64,000 nucleotides of DNA from Phycicoccus sp. CSK15P-2 (GCF_016888005.1 NZ_JAFDVE010000012.1:85230-149229), one strand, 5' to 3'; counted from the first letter of the stretch, positions 15,354 to 24,828 are shown. The notes: generated by a model not told the origin, from the sequence alone. Numbers and translations are program-made.

Positions 15354-17906
15354 GTGCCCGGCACCAACCTCACCCGCGAGGAGGCCGTCACCCGCGCGTC
15401 CCTCGTGGCCGTCTCGACGCACGACGTCGAGGTGGACCTCACGACCGGGCCCGAGCGCTTCTCGACCACGAGCACCGTCCGGTTCACGTGCGCCGAGCCC
15501 GGCGCAGAGACGTTCGTCGACTTCGTCGGTGCGTCGGTCGAGGAGGTCCTCCTCAACGGCGTGGCGCTCGACCCCACCCGGCACTACGCCGACAGCAGGG
15601 TGCGGCTCCCCGGGCTCGCGGCCGAGAACGAGCTCGTCGTGCGGGCCACCGGGCTCTACACGAACACCGGCGAGGGTCTCCACCGGTTCGTCGACCCGGT
15701 CGACGACGAGGTCTACCTCTACAGCCAGTTCGAGGTCCCGGACAGCCGCCGGATGTACCCCGTCTTCGAGCAGCCCGACCTCAAGGCGGAGTTCGCGTTC
15801 ACCGTCACCGCCCCGGCGCACTGGCAGGTCGTCTCGAACTCCCCCACCCCGCAGGCCGAGCCGGTCCGCGACGGCGTCGCCACCTGGCGCTTCGAGCGCA
15901 CCCCTCGGATGTCGAGCTACGTCACCGCGCTCGTCGCCGGGCCCTACGACGTGGTCCGGGACTCCGTCACCGGCCGGGGCGGCGAGGTCCCGCTCGGGAT
16001 CTTCTGCCGCCGCAGCCTGACCCCCTACCTCGACGCCGACGAGCTCCTCGACGTCACGAAGCGCGGCTTCGCCTTCTTCGAGGACGAGTTCGACTGCGCG
16101 TACCCGTTCGCGAAGTACGACCAGCTCTTCGCGCCGGAGTACAACATGGGGGCGATGGAGAACGCGGGTTGCGTGACCGTCAGCGAGATCTACCTCTTCC
16201 GCTCCAAGGTCACCGAGGCCATCCGCGAGCGGCGCGCCCTCACCGTCCTCCACGAGCTCGCGCACATGTGGTTCGGCGACCTCGTGACGATGCGCTGGTG
16301 GAACGACCTCTGGCTCAACGAGTCCTTCGCCGAGTGGGCCTCCACGACCTGCCAGGCGGAGGCCACGAGGTGGACCGACGCCTGGACGACGTTCGGCACC
16401 TACGAGAAGGACTGGGCCTACGACCAGGACCAGCTCTCGACCACCCACCCGATCGTCGCCGAGATCCGCGACCTCCGGGACGTCGAGGTCAACTTCGACG
16501 GCATCACGTACGCCAAGGGGGCCTCCGTCCTCAAGCAGCTGGTCGCCTACGTCGGGCGTGAGGACTTCCGCGACGGGCTGCGCACCTACTTCCGCACGCA
16601 CGCGTGGGGCAACACGACCCTCGACGACCTCCTCTCCGAGCTCGAGGCCACGTCCGGTCGTGACCTGCGGAGCTGGTCGGACCTCTGGCTCGAGACCGCC
16701 GGTGTCAACACCCTCCGGCCACTCGTCGAGGTCGACGACGCCGGCCGGTACGTCTCGGTGGCCATCGAGCAGACGGCCCCGGCGGACCTCCCGACGCTGC
16801 GGCCGCACCGGCTGGGCGTCGGGCTGTACGAGGTGCGCGACGGCGCGCTCGTGCGGACCGACCTGCTCGACGTCGACGTCGCGGGCGAGCGCACCGACCT
16901 CCCGTCCCTCGTGGGGCGTCAGCAGCCCGACCTGCTCCTCGTGAACGACGACGACCTCGCCTACGCGAAGATCCGGCTCGACGAGCGCTCCCTCGCCACC
17001 GCCCTGGCCCATCCGCGCGGGTTCGTCGAGTCGCTGCCGCGCGCCCTCGTCCTCGCCTCCGCGTGGGACATGACCCGGGACGGCGAGATGGGGGCGCGCG
17101 CGTTCGTCGACCTCGTCCTCGCGAGCCTCCCCGGCGAGACCGACTCCACGCTCCTGCGCACCCTCGTCATCCAGCTGCGGACCGCCGTGTACTCGTACAC
17201 GGCACCCGCGCACCGGGAGGCCACCCGCGCCACGACCCGGGACGCCCTGTGGTCCATGGCCACGCAGGCCGAGCCGGGCAGCGACGCCCAGCTGCAGCTC
17301 GTCACCGCGGCCGCCGCGCTGACGAGCGCCGGGGACGACCCCAGCGCGGCGCGAGGGCTCCTGGACGGCGACGACCGCGTCCCGGGGCTCGAGGTCGACT
17401 TCGAGATGCGGTGGACGCTGCTCACGGCGCTCGCCGCCGCCGGGGACGTCGACGGCGCGGAGATCGAGGCCGAGCTGGCCCGCGAGGACACCGCGACCGC
17501 GCGTGAGCGGGCCGCCCGCACCCGCGCGGCGATCCCCACCGCCGAGGCCAAGGAGACCGCCTGGCGGGAGGTCGTCGACGAGACCGGCCGACCCAACGCC
17601 ATCGTCGAGGCCACCGGGCTGGGTTTCGCCCGCGCCGGGACCCCGTCCGAGCTGCTCCGTCCCTTCGTCGACCGCTACCACGCGATGCTGGGTGCCGTGG
17701 AGTCACACGGCTCGCACGCCGTCGTCGAGTCCCTCGTCCTCGGCTTCTACCCCGCACCCCTCGTCGACGCGGCACTGTTCGACGCCACGCAGCGTTGGCT
17801 CGACGAGAACCCGTCCCTACCCGCCGCGCTACGCCGCCTCGTCACCGAGAACCGGGACGCCGTGGCCCGCGCCCTCACCGCCCAGGAGCGTGATGCCCGT
17901 GACTGA
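15354..17906 (+). CDS. pepN: Aminopeptidase N (M1 family)
   Basis: 850-residue zinc metallopeptidase that removes N-terminal residues from peptides in the cytoplasm. The exopeptidase motif GAMEN is at residues 266-270, the zinc site HELAH at 300-304, and the third zinc ligand Glu323 follows in LNESFAEW. A catalytic Tyr is in the YAKGASVL region and an ERAP1-like C-terminal helical domain fills the rest. GTG 15354 is supported by AGGAG with 5 bases spacing; the long upstream open frame belongs to the complementary strand of the nitroreductase gene. It overlaps the mechanosensitive channel gene by 14 bases, giving a pepN-mscS-glbO operon. Confidence 0.97.
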   Translation: MPGTNLTREEAVTRASLVAVSTHDVEVDLTTGPERFSTTSTVRFTCAEPGAETFVDFVGASVEEVLLNGVALDPTRHYADSRVRLPGLAAENELVVRATGLYTNTGEGLHRFVDPVDDEVYLYSQFEVPDSRRMYPVFEQPDLKAEFAFTVTAPAHWQVVSNSPTPQAEPVRDGVATWRFERTPRMSSYVTALVAGPYDVVRDSVTGRGGEVPLGIFCRRSLTPYLDADELLDVTKRGFAFFEDEFDCAYPFAKYDQLFAPEYNMGAMENAGCVTVSEIYLFRSKVTEAIRERRALTVLHELAHMWFGDLVTMRWWNDLWLNESFAEWASTTCQAEATRWTDAWTTFGTYEKDWAYDQDQLSTTHPIVAEIRDLRDVEVNFDGITYAKGASVLKQLVAYVGREDFRDGLRTYFRTHAWGNTTLDDLLSELEATSGRDLRSWSDLWLETAGVNTLRPLVEVDDAGRYVSVAIEQTAPADLPTLRPHRLGVGLYEVRDGALVRTDLLDVDVAGERTDLPSLVGRQQPDLLLVNDDDLAYAKIRLDERSLATALAHPRGFVESLPRALVLASAWDMTRDGEMGARAFVDLVLASLPGETDSTLLRTLVIQLRTAVYSYTAPAHREATRATTRDALWSMATQAEPGSDAQLQLVTAAAALTSAGDDPSAARGLLDGDDRVPGLEVDFEMRWTLLTALAAAGDVDGAEIEAELAREDTATARERAARTRAAIPTAEAKETAWREVVDETGRPNAIVEATGLGFARAGTPSELLRPFVDRYHAMLGAVESHGSHAVVESLVLGFYPAPLVDAALFDATQRWLDENPSLPAALRRLVTENRDAVARALTAQERDARD

Positions 17907-18858
17907 CGCCGTGACCGCTCTCACCCGCTTCCCCGACCTCGCCGACCTCGACGCCCAGGCCGTCGTCGGCGTCGTCGAGGACGCCCAGCACTGGATGCTC
18001 ACCGGCGGGGTCCGGGTCCTCGTGACCGTCCTCATCGCCGTCGTCGCCCGCTGGGCGCTGCACCGCCTCATCGACCGCACCGTCACCTCGATGACCGCCC
18101 GCTCCTCGGAGCGCAACAGCGAGCGGGACGCGCGCAGTGGCCTGCTCGCGACGACCACCGGTCACGCGGGCGAACGCCACCGGGCCCGGGTCACGACCGT
18201 CGGGTCGTTGCTGCGGAGCATCTCCACCTTCGTCGTCGGCCTCGTCGCGGCCCTCACGGTGATGTCGCTCGTCGGGCTTCCGCTCGGACCGCTCCTGGCG
18301 TCGGCGGGCGTCGGCGGTGTCGCGATCGGCTTCGGCGCGCAGAGCCTGGTCAAGGACTTCCTCTCCGGGATCTTCATGATCTTCGAGGACCAGTACGGCG
18401 TCGGCGACATCGTCGACACCGGCGAGGCGATCGGGACCATCGAGGAGGTCTCGCTGCGGATCACCCGGCTGCGCGACTTCGACGGGGTCGTCTGGTACGT
18501 GCGCAACGGCGAGATCGTCCGGATCGGCAACCGGTCGCAGGGCAACGGCGCCGCGTGGGTCGACATGCCGTTCTCGTACCGCGAGGACGTCACCAAGGTG
18601 CTCGGCATCGTCCGCGAGGTCTGCGAGACCTTCGCCGCCGACCCGGACTGGGAGGCCAAGCTCATCGAGCCGCCCACCGTCCTCGGCGTCGACTCGATCT
18701 CCGGCCAGACCGTCACCGTCAAGGTCCTCGCGAAGACCCTCGCCGGCGAGAACTTCCCGGTGCAGCGCGAGCTACGGGCCCGGATCAAGGCAGCGTTCGA
18801 CGCCCACGAGGTCCAGGCACCGCCGCTCATGCCGCTCTCCCCGGGCGGCCCCCGATGA
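17893..18858 (+). CDS. Small-conductance mechanosensitive channel (MscS family)
   Basis: 321 residues. A short N-terminal part with one or two membrane helices, a second helix (TFVVGLVAALTVMSLVG) and the glycine/alanine-rich pore helix GVGGVAIGFGAQSLVKDF precede a beta domain (GDIVDTGEAIGTIEEVSLRITRLRDFDG) and a C-terminal cytoplasmic vestibule. The channel opens on membrane tension and releases osmolytes. The start may be ATG 17893 or GTG 17899; both use AGGAG inside the 3' end of pepN. The stop overlaps the haemoglobin start in ATGA. Confidence 0.93.
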   Translation: MPVTDAVTALTRFPDLADLDAQAVVGVVEDAQHWMLTGGVRVLVTVLIAVVARWALHRLIDRTVTSMTARSSERNSERDARSGLLATTTGHAGERHRARVTTVGSLLRSISTFVVGLVAALTVMSLVGLPLGPLLASAGVGGVAIGFGAQSLVKDFLSGIFMIFEDQYGVGDIVDTGEAIGTIEEVSLRITRLRDFDGVVWYVRNGEIVRIGNRSQGNGAAWVDMPFSYREDVTKVLGIVREVCETFAADPDWEAKLIEPPTVLGVDSISGQTVTVKVLAKTLAGENFPVQRELRARIKAAFDAHEVQAPPLMPLSPGGPR

Positions 18859-19253
18859 GCCTCTACGAGGACGTCGGCGGGGCACCCACCTTCGAACGGC
18901 TCGTCCACGCGTTCTACGAGGGCGTGGCCGCCGACCCGCCGCTGCGGGCGCTCTACCCCGAGGAGGACCTCGCGCCGGCCGAGCGCCGGCTGCGGATGTT
19001 CCTCACCCAGTACTTCGGTGGGCCGACGACCTACAGCGAGGAGCGCGGCCACCCCCGGCTGCGGATGCGCCACGCCCCGTTCCCGGTGACGCTCGACATG
19101 CGCGACCGGTGGATGCGGCACATGCTCGCCGCGGTCGAGGCCGCCGAGATCCCCGAGCCGCAGGCCGAGCAGATGCGCGACTACTTCCTGCGTGCCGCGC
19201 ACATGCTCGTCAACACCGACGACGGGCACGGACACCCGCCTCTCATGCCCTGA
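18855..19253 (+). CDS. glbO: Truncated haemoglobin, group II (trHbO)
   Basis: 132-residue 2-on-2 globin. Phe20-Tyr21 fit B9/B10, RLRMRHAPF carries the proximal His F8, and DRWMRHM supplies Trp G8, the hallmark of groups II and III. YFGGPTTYSEERGHPRLRMRH is close to mycobacterial GlbO. It binds oxygen and is linked to respiration and oxidative stress in mycobacteria. The start overlaps the stop of the channel gene by four bases, so translation is coupled. In mycobacteria glbO also lies near pepN and aglA. Confidence 0.95.
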   Translation: MSLYEDVGGAPTFERLVHAFYEGVAADPPLRALYPEEDLAPAERRLRMFLTQYFGGPTTYSEERGHPRLRMRHAPFPVTLDMRDRWMRHMLAAVEAAEIPEPQAEQMRDYFLRAAHMLVNTDDGHGHPPLMP

Positions 19254-19306
19254 CGTCCCACTGCCGAGGAGGACGCCGTGCGCCCCGACCTCCGGACCGC
19301 CGAGGC

Positions 19307-19342
19307 CGTCTGAGGCCCGTCGACCGGGAAGGCCGTCAGACG
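19307..19342. terminator. Bidirectional terminator after glbO
   Basis: CGTCTGAGGCC (19307-19317) pairs with GGCCGTCAGACG (19331-19342), 11 bp with one bulged G. The right arm contains the stop codon (19336-19338) of the convergent small membrane protein gene. Confidence 0.6.
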
Positions 19343-19701
19343 CCGCCGACGAACGCAGCTGCAGCGAGCGCGTGCACGAGGAGCACCGCGGCCACGGAGA
19401 GCCCGGCCACGACCCGGCCCACGCGACGTCCGGTCCGGTCGGCGACGGCGGCGAGCATCGCCCCATGGACCGCGGCGAGGAGCACGACGAGCACCAGCCC
19501 GACGCCGGTCCCCCACCACTCCTCGCCGTCGTTCCACGTGGGGTCACCACGCCCGACGGCGACGGCGACCCCGACCCACAGCAGGAGCGCGGCCGGCACC
19601 GACAGCACGACGAGCGCCCCTGTGCCGAGCGCCGCGAGCACGAGAGCGACAGCCACGGCCGGCCGTGGCCGCGCGGGAGCCTTCCGGACCTCGTGCTGCA
19701 C
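19336..19701 (-). CDS. Small four-helix membrane protein, unknown
   Basis: 121 residues from GTG 19701. Four hydrophobic segments ([71 protein letters not shown]) with a short hydrophilic loop GDPTWNDGEEWWGT between the second and third. I do not recognise the family. The start codon lacks a clear ribosome binding site and the frame is open further upstream across the opposite strand of the alpha-glucosidase gene, so the start is uncertain. It is convergent with glbO and divergent from aglA. Confidence 0.6.
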   Translation of the reverse strand: MQHEVRKAPARPRPAVAVALVLAALGTGALVVLSVPAALLLWVGVAVAVGRGDPTWNDGEEWWGTGVGLVLVVLLAAVHGAMLAAVADRTGRRVGRVVAGLSVAAVLLVHALAAAAFVGGV

Positions 19702-19773
19702 GCGACGAGGGTCGCACGGAGCGGGGCCGCAGGACGGCGACCGGGTTGGGAACGGCGCGGTGGATAGGCAACG

Positions 19774-21564
19774 ATGGGGCGGGTGAGCGACGCGACGACG
19801 CAGTCCCCGACCGCCCCCGGCAGCACCGTCCACCCGGCCGACGCCCCCGATGCCCCGTGGTGGCGTCACGCCGTCATCTACCAGGTGTACCCACGCTCGT
19901 GGGCGGACGCCGACGGGGACGGGATGGGTGACCTGCCCGGCATCACGGCCCGGCTGCCCTACCTGCGCGACCTCGGCGTCGACGCGATCTGGCTCAGCCC
20001 GTTCTACGTGTCCCCGATGAACGACGCGGGCTACGACGTCGCCGACTACCGCGACATCGACCCCCGGTTCGGCACCCTGGCGGACGCCGACGCCATGGTG
20101 GAGACCGCCCACGGGCTCGGCCTCAAGGTCCTCGTCGACATCGTGCCGAACCACACGAGCAGCGAGCACGCGTGGTTCCGCGAGGCCCTCGCGTCGCCCC
20201 CCGGCAGCCCCGAGCGGGACCGCTACCTCTTCCGCGAGGGCCGGGGACCGAACGGCGAGCGGCCCCCGAACAACTGGCCGTCGGTGTTCGGCGGTCGGGG
20301 CTGGAGCCGGGTCACCGAGGCCGACGGCACACCGGGTCAGTGGTACCTGCACCTCTTCGACGTGACCCAGCCGGACCTCAACTGGGACAACCCGGAGGTT
20401 CGGGCGGAGTTCGAGTCCGTCCTGCGCTTCTGGTGCGACCGCGGCGTCGACGGCTTCCGGGTCGACGTCGCGCACGGTCTGGTCAAGCGCGAGGGCCTCC
20501 CCGACTGGCACGGCCGAGTCGGCCTGTACGACGAGGTCGTCACCGAGGAGGGCCCGGAGGACGGGGACGCACCGGGCACGGACACGGACGTGCTCGACCA
20601 CACGGCCACCTCCAGCTCCCCGATGTGGGACCAGGACGGCGTCCACCAGATCTACCGGGAGTGGCGCGCCGTCCTGGACTCCTACGGCGAGCCCGACCGC
20701 ATCCTGTGCGCCGAGGCCTGGGTGAAGCCGGAGAGCCGCCTGGCCCTCTACGTCCGCCCCGACGAGATGCACCAGGCGTTCAACTTCGACTTCCTCGAGA
20801 GCCCGTGGGACGCGGCCGCGCTGCGGGCCGTCGTCGAGTCGTCCGTGCGGGTCAACGACGGGGTCGGCGCGCCGACGACGTGGGTGCTGTCCAACCACGA
20901 CGTCGTCCGGCACGCCTCCCGGCTCGGCCTGGACCAGTCCCTCCCCCGCCCCAACGGCATCACGGCCGAGGACCCCCAGCCGGATGCCGGGCTCGGTCTG
21001 CGCCGGGCCCGGGCCGCCACCGCGCTCATGCTCGCGCTTCCCGGTGGCGCCTACCTCTACCAGGGTGAGGAGCTCGGCCTGCCGGAGCACACGACGATGC
21101 CGGACGAGTTCCGCCAGGACCCCACCTTCCACCACACGAACGGCGAGGTCGCCGGACGGGACGGCTGCCGGGTCCCGATGCCGTGGACCAAGGACTCCCC
21201 GTCCTTCGGGTTCGGCCCCGGCGGGACGCCCTGGCTGCCACAGCCGCAGGCCTACGGCGACCTCGCCGTCGACCAGCAGGACGGCGTCCCCGGGTCGACC
21301 CTCGAGCTCTACCGGAGCCTGCTCGCGCTGCGCCGCCGGCATCGTCTCGGCAGGTCGGTGCTGGCCTGGGACGAGCGCTGCTCGGACTCGGTCGTCGCGT
21401 TCCGCGCCACCGCCGACGACGGCTCCTCCGTCCTCGTCGTGACCAACCTGGGTCCCGACGCGCTCACCCTGCCCGCGGCCGAGGTGCTCGTCACGTCCGG
21501 ACCGCTCGACGACGGCCGGCTGCCCACCGACACGACGGTCTGGCTGCGGTCCACGGACGCCTGA
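19774..21564 (+). CDS. aglA: Alpha-glucosidase, GH13 family
   Basis: 596 residues. GH13 (beta/alpha)8 hydrolase of the oligo-1,6-glucosidase/alpha-glucosidase group. All conserved regions are visible: DAIWLSPFY, VDIVPNHTS (region I), GFRVDVAHG with the Asp nucleophile (region II, about base 20460), LCAEAW with the acid/base Glu (region III) and LSNHDVVR (region IV), then a C-terminal beta domain. It lacks a signal peptide, so acts on intracellular maltose- or sucrose-type substrates. ATG 19774 and GTG 19783 are both possible starts. One base separates its stop from the next gene, so it is cotranscribed with a glycerophosphodiesterase. Confidence 0.92.
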   Translation: MGRVSDATTQSPTAPGSTVHPADAPDAPWWRHAVIYQVYPRSWADADGDGMGDLPGITARLPYLRDLGVDAIWLSPFYVSPMNDAGYDVADYRDIDPRFGTLADADAMVETAHGLGLKVLVDIVPNHTSSEHAWFREALASPPGSPERDRYLFREGRGPNGERPPNNWPSVFGGRGWSRVTEADGTPGQWYLHLFDVTQPDLNWDNPEVRAEFESVLRFWCDRGVDGFRVDVAHGLVKREGLPDWHGRVGLYDEVVTEEGPEDGDAPGTDTDVLDHTATSSSPMWDQDGVHQIYREWRAVLDSYGEPDRILCAEAWVKPESRLALYVRPDEMHQAFNFDFLESPWDAAALRAVVESSVRVNDGVGAPTTWVLSNHDVVRHASRLGLDQSLPRPNGITAEDPQPDAGLGLRRARAATALMLALPGGAYLYQGEELGLPEHTTMPDEFRQDPTFHHTNGEVAGRDGCRVPMPWTKDSPSFGFGPGGTPWLPQPQAYGDLAVDQQDGVPGSTLELYRSLLALRRRHRLGRSVLAWDERCSDSVVAFRATADDGSSVLVVTNLGPDALTLPAAEVLVTSGPLDDGRLPTDTTVWLRSTDA

Positions 21565-21565
21565 G

Positions 21566-22384
21566 ATGCGCGCGGCGGACTTCTCCTACCTCGCCGCCCG
21601 GACGCCGCTCGCCCTCGCCCACCGCGGCGGGGCCGAGCTGCCGGAGAACGTCGGGCTGGAGAACACGATGGCCGCCTTCCACCGCGCGGTCGACCTCGGG
21701 TACGGGTACCTGGAGACCGACGTCCACGCCACCGCTGACGGCGAGGTCGTCGCCTTCCACGACGACGTGCTCGACCGCGTCACCGACGGTGCGGGCCGCA
21801 TCGCCGAGCTGCCCTGGTCCGAGGTCCGACGGGCCCGGGTCGGCGGCGCCGAACCCGTCCCGCTGCTCACCGAGCTGCTCGGGGCGCTGCCCTCGGCCCG
21901 GGTCAACATCGACGTCAAGGCCGACGCCGCGCTCGACCCCACCATCGAGGTGCTGCGCCGCCACGACGCGCTCGACCGCGTCTGCCTCGGCTCGTTCGAC
22001 CAGCGCCGCCTGTGGCGCCTGCGGCGCGCCCTCGGCCCGCACGTCGCGACGGCCGCCGGCGAGCTCGGCACGGCGCTCCTGCGCTTCACTCCCCGGGTGG
22101 TCTCCGGGGTACTGCACACCTCCGCCCCGGTGCTGCAGATCCCGGCGAGGCACCGCGTCGCGGGACGGACCGTCACCCTCGTCACCCCCGGGCTCCTGCA
22201 CCGCGCGCACGCCACGGGCAAGCACGTCCACGTGTGGTTCCACCCGTGGTCCACGGAGGACGCCGCGGAGTACCGCCGGCTGCTCGACCTCGGCGTGGAC
22301 GGCATCGTCGCCGACCGGATCGACGTGCTCGCGCAGGTGTTCCGGGAACGTGGCCTGCCCCTCACGCCCCCCTTCCCCGTCTAG
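21566..22384 (+). CDS. Glycerophosphodiester phosphodiesterase
   Basis: 272 residues of the GDPD family, which hydrolyses deacylated phospholipids to glycerol 3-phosphate and an alcohol. Conserved catalytic residues: His19-Arg20 in AHRGG, Glu in LENT, LETDVHATADGEVVAFHDD with Glu-x-Asp-x-His and the second His, then INIDVK-like VNIDVKAD and a C-terminal VWF segment typical of the TIM barrel end (VHVWFHPW). No signal peptide, so probably cytoplasmic. It begins one base after aglA stops. An MFS gene with its own promoter follows. Confidence 0.92.
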   Translation: MRAADFSYLAARTPLALAHRGGAELPENVGLENTMAAFHRAVDLGYGYLETDVHATADGEVVAFHDDVLDRVTDGAGRIAELPWSEVRRARVGGAEPVPLLTELLGALPSARVNIDVKADAALDPTIEVLRRHDALDRVCLGSFDQRRLWRLRRALGPHVATAAGELGTALLRFTPRVVSGVLHTSAPVLQIPARHRVAGRTVTLVTPGLLHRAHATGKHVHVWFHPWSTEDAAEYRRLLDLGVDGIVADRIDVLAQVFRERGLPLTPPFPV

Positions 22385-22387
22385 GGT
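22382..22387 (+). promoter_or_regulatory. -10 box, leaderless start of the MFS gene at 22395
   Basis: TAGGGT overlaps the GDPD stop codon and lies 7 bases before ATG 22395; no ribosome binding site is present. Confidence 0.6.
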
Positions 22388-22394
22388 GGTCGGG

Positions 22395-23783
22395 ATGCGT
22401 GCCGCGGCAGCGGGGAAGTCCCCCGGAGGACCTCTGAGCCGCCCCTACCTCGAGATCACCCTGGCGGTCCTCGCCCTCGTGACGATCGTCGCGTTCGAGT
22501 CGATGGCGGTGTCCACCGCGATGCCGGCCGTGGCCCGGGAGCTGCAGGCGGTGCGGTCCTACGGGTTCGCGTTCTCGGTGATGCTCACGGCGCAGCTTCT
22601 GGGGATCGTGCTCGCCGGAGTGTGGACGGACCGGTCCGGACCGCTGCCGGGGGCGTTCGCCGGTCAGGTGCTCGTCGGTCTCGGAGCCGCCACCTGCGGC
22701 CTGAGCTCGCGGCTCGACGTCTTCCTCGCGGGGCGGGCGCTCACCGGGCTGGGTGGCGGACTGCTCGTCGTCATGCTCTACGTCATCGCCGGCCGGGTGT
22801 ACCCCGAGGCGGTCCGTCCCCGGCTCTTCACGTACATCTCCGCCGCATGGGTGCTGCCGGCCCTCGCCGGTCCTCCGGTCGCGGCATGGGTCACCGACCA
22901 CCTCTCGTGGCGGTGGGTGTTCCTCGGGGTCGTCGCACCCGTCGTCGCGACGATGGGAGCACTGTGGCGGGCCCAGTCCCGGGTCGACACCACCCACCTG
23001 CGCGAGGCCGTGAGCAACCGGGACCACCGCACGCACGTGCGCACCGCGTGGGCCGGGCTGGCCGTCGCGGCCGCCGCGGGCGCCATCCAGTACGGCACCC
23101 ACGAGCTCAGCCTCGAGTGGTCACCGAAGACCGTCGTGGCCGTCCTCGGGCTGGCCGGTGTCGCCGCCGTCGCCCCGGTCCTGCTCCCCCGCGCGACCTG
23201 GGTCATGGGCCACGGGCTGCCGAGCGTGGTCCTCGCCCGGGCGCTGCTGTGCGCCGCCTTCTACGGAGGCATCACGTACGTCCCGCTGTTCCTCGTCGAC
23301 CAGCGCGGGGCGACCCTGAAGATGGCCGGGCTCACCCTCGCCGTGGGAGCCGTCGGGTGGGCCGCCGGCGCCTGGTACCAGGGCCACGACGCCCTGCACC
23401 TGCCCCGGTACCGGCTCATCGAGCTCGGGGGCGTCCTCCTCGCCGCCGGCCTCGGATGGCTCTCGCTCGTGGCGTGGGTCGACCTGCCCGCCTGGCTGAC
23501 CGTCGTCGCCATGGTGCTCGCGGGCCTCGCGATGGGCACGGGGGTCACGACGACCACGATCGTGGCCCTCGAGCTCAGCCCCGTGCACGAGCACGGCGAG
23601 ACGTCCTCGTCGCTGCAGCTCGCGGACGTCCTCGGCAGCGTCCTCGGCATCGCCGGGGCCACGGCGGCGTTCGCGGCGGGGCACGACCCCGGCCGGGACA
23701 ACCCGCTGTTCGGCGCGATCTTCCTCGGCCTGGCGGCCGTCGCTGCCGTCGTGGTCCCCGCCGGTCAGCGCATCAGGACGTGA
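22395..23783 (+). CDS. MFS transporter
   Basis: 462 residues with about 12-14 hydrophobic segments. VFESMAVSTAMPAVARELQ-like segment (AFESMAVSTAMPAVARELQA) and GRALTGLGGGLLVVMLYVIAGRVYPE are the motifs of drug-efflux type MFS proteins; ALELSPVHEHGETSSSLQLADVLG near the C-terminus is shared with actinobacterial homologues. The start lies 7 bases after a TAGGGT -10 box, so this gene has its own leaderless promoter although it follows aglA and the phosphodiesterase closely. The 3' end overlaps the convergent gene by 19 bases. Substrate unknown. Confidence 0.85.
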   Translation: MRAAAAGKSPGGPLSRPYLEITLAVLALVTIVAFESMAVSTAMPAVARELQAVRSYGFAFSVMLTAQLLGIVLAGVWTDRSGPLPGAFAGQVLVGLGAATCGLSSRLDVFLAGRALTGLGGGLLVVMLYVIAGRVYPEAVRPRLFTYISAAWVLPALAGPPVAAWVTDHLSWRWVFLGVVAPVVATMGALWRAQSRVDTTHLREAVSNRDHRTHVRTAWAGLAVAAAAGAIQYGTHELSLEWSPKTVVAVLGLAGVAAVAPVLLPRATWVMGHGLPSVVLARALLCAAFYGGITYVPLFLVDQRGATLKMAGLTLAVGAVGWAAGAWYQGHDALHLPRYRLIELGGVLLAAGLGWLSLVAWVDLPAWLTVVAMVLAGLAMGTGVTTTTIVALELSPVHEHGETSSSLQLADVLGSVLGIAGATAAFAAGHDPGRDNPLFGAIFLGLAAVAAVVVPAGQRIRT

Positions 23784-24385
23784 CCTCCGGTGGCGGTGAC
23801 CCGGGTCCACCGGTTCGACCGCCACACCGACACGACGCTGCCCGGCCGGAGGAAGCCGAGCGAGAACGCCGCGAAGGCCCCGCCGGCCCGGACCCCTGGG
23901 ACGGCCTCCTCGCCCCAGACCCGGTCGCGGACGAAGCCGGCCGCGGCCCCCCTCTCGCGCACGGCGGCGGACACCTGTTCCAGGCCGCTGCGGGCCGCGT
24001 CGGCGAGGACGTCCGCCGAGACCTCGCCCGCGCGCTCCCAGCCGGAGCGCGGTGGCGTGACCGCGGACCACGCGGCCAGCGCACGGGTCGGCGGGAGGTC
24101 GAAGGAGCCGCTGCCGTCGGCGCGGGCCGTGCGGTCGGTGACCGCGCCGAGCGGGACGACGGCGTCGCACTCCGCGGGCTCGGCGAGCGCGAAGGTCCGT
24201 AGCCCGAGCACCGTGCCCTCGGCGAGGATGCCGCTGCCCTGCAGCACCCCGACCCATGCCGCGAGCACCTCGCCATCCGCCTGGAGGCGCATGGCGCCCT
24301 CGTCGTCGACCGCCCGGGCCCGCGCGGCGAAGCGGCCGAGGTCCCCGACCGAGGCGGCGTCGGCGAGACGCAGGACGGCGCTCAC
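23765..24385 (-). CDS. Conserved hypothetical protein
   Basis: 206 residues, cytoplasmic by composition, no recognised motif. Notable blocks are VLGLRTFALAEPAECDAVVPL, FDLPPTRALAAWSAVTPPRSGWE and FLRPGSVVSVWRSNRWTRVTATGGHVLMR. It overlaps the stop region of the upstream MFS gene convergently by 19 bases and its own start overlaps the stop of the thioesterase gene by four bases (ATGA), so both are one leftward transcript. A homologue may sit next to the thioesterase in mycobacteria (recalled as Rv2474c-Rv2475c), but I could not verify this. Confidence 0.7.
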   Translation of the reverse strand: MSAVLRLADAASVGDLGRFAARARAVDDEGAMRLQADGEVLAAWVGVLQGSGILAEGTVLGLRTFALAEPAECDAVVPLGAVTDRTARADGSGSFDLPPTRALAAWSAVTPPRSGWERAGEVSADVLADAARSGLEQVSAAVRERGAAAGFVRDRVWGEEAVPGVRAGGAFAAFSLGFLRPGSVVSVWRSNRWTRVTATGGHVLMR

Positions 24386-24828
24386 CGGGCGGGCCGGCGG
24401 AAGGCCACGGGGTCGCCCACGGACTCGGCGAGGGCCCGCCTCGCGTCCGGGGGCAACCGCCGTGGTGTCTCGGCGGCGAAGTCGTAGAGCGCCAGCCCGG
24501 TCTCCGCGAGGGCGTACACCCGGTCACCCACCTCGGCCGGGTCGCGGACGACGTAGCCGAGGTCGAAACCGGCGCCGTGCACCCGGGTGACCCACATCGT
24601 GACCTGCACCGGCGCGTGACGGTACGTCAGCGGCTGGTGGTACTCGATGGCGTGCCGGGTGACGACGATGCCCTCGTCGAGCATCGCCGACCAGTCCGGG
24701 ACGAACTCGCGCAGCCCGATGACGCGGGCGTCCTCGAGGAGCCGGAGGTACTGGACGTTGTTCACGTGCCCGTAGGCGTCCATGTCGGACCAGCGCAGAG
24801 GCACCAGGGCGGCGTAGGGCTCGGCCAT
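24382..24828 (-). CDS. Acyl-CoA thioesterase, hotdog fold (4HBT)
   Basis: 148 residues. The N-terminal LRWSDMDAYGHVNNVQYLRLLEDAR is the catalytic signature of the 4-hydroxybenzoyl-CoA thioesterase/YbgC class, with the active Asp in SDMDAYGHVN. The remainder forms a single hotdog domain that would act as a dimer or tetramer. It probably hydrolyses acyl-CoA in the cytoplasm. ATG 24828 is chosen; the longer frame to 24849 adds seven residues with no homology. GAGGAT six bases upstream could be either a ribosome binding site or a -10. The gene is divergent from a serine hydrolase with a 49-base gap. Confidence 0.9.
   Translation of the reverse strand: MAEPYAALVPLRWSDMDAYGHVNNVQYLRLLEDARVIGLREFVPDWSAMLDEGIVVTRHAIEYHQPLTYRHAPVQVTMWVTRVHGAGFDLGYVVRDPAEVGDRVYALAETGLALYDFAAETPRRLPPDARRALAESVGDPVAFRRPAR

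Noticed and set aside
15342..17681. 779-codon frame opposite pepN
   Set aside because: Antisense shadow of a clear M1 aminopeptidase with intact catalytic motifs.
19774..21564. aglA gene as trehalose synthase (TreS)
   Set aside because: Length and motifs (GFRVDVAHG, LSNHDVVR, no TreS-specific C-terminal kinase-like part) fit an alpha-glucosidase better.
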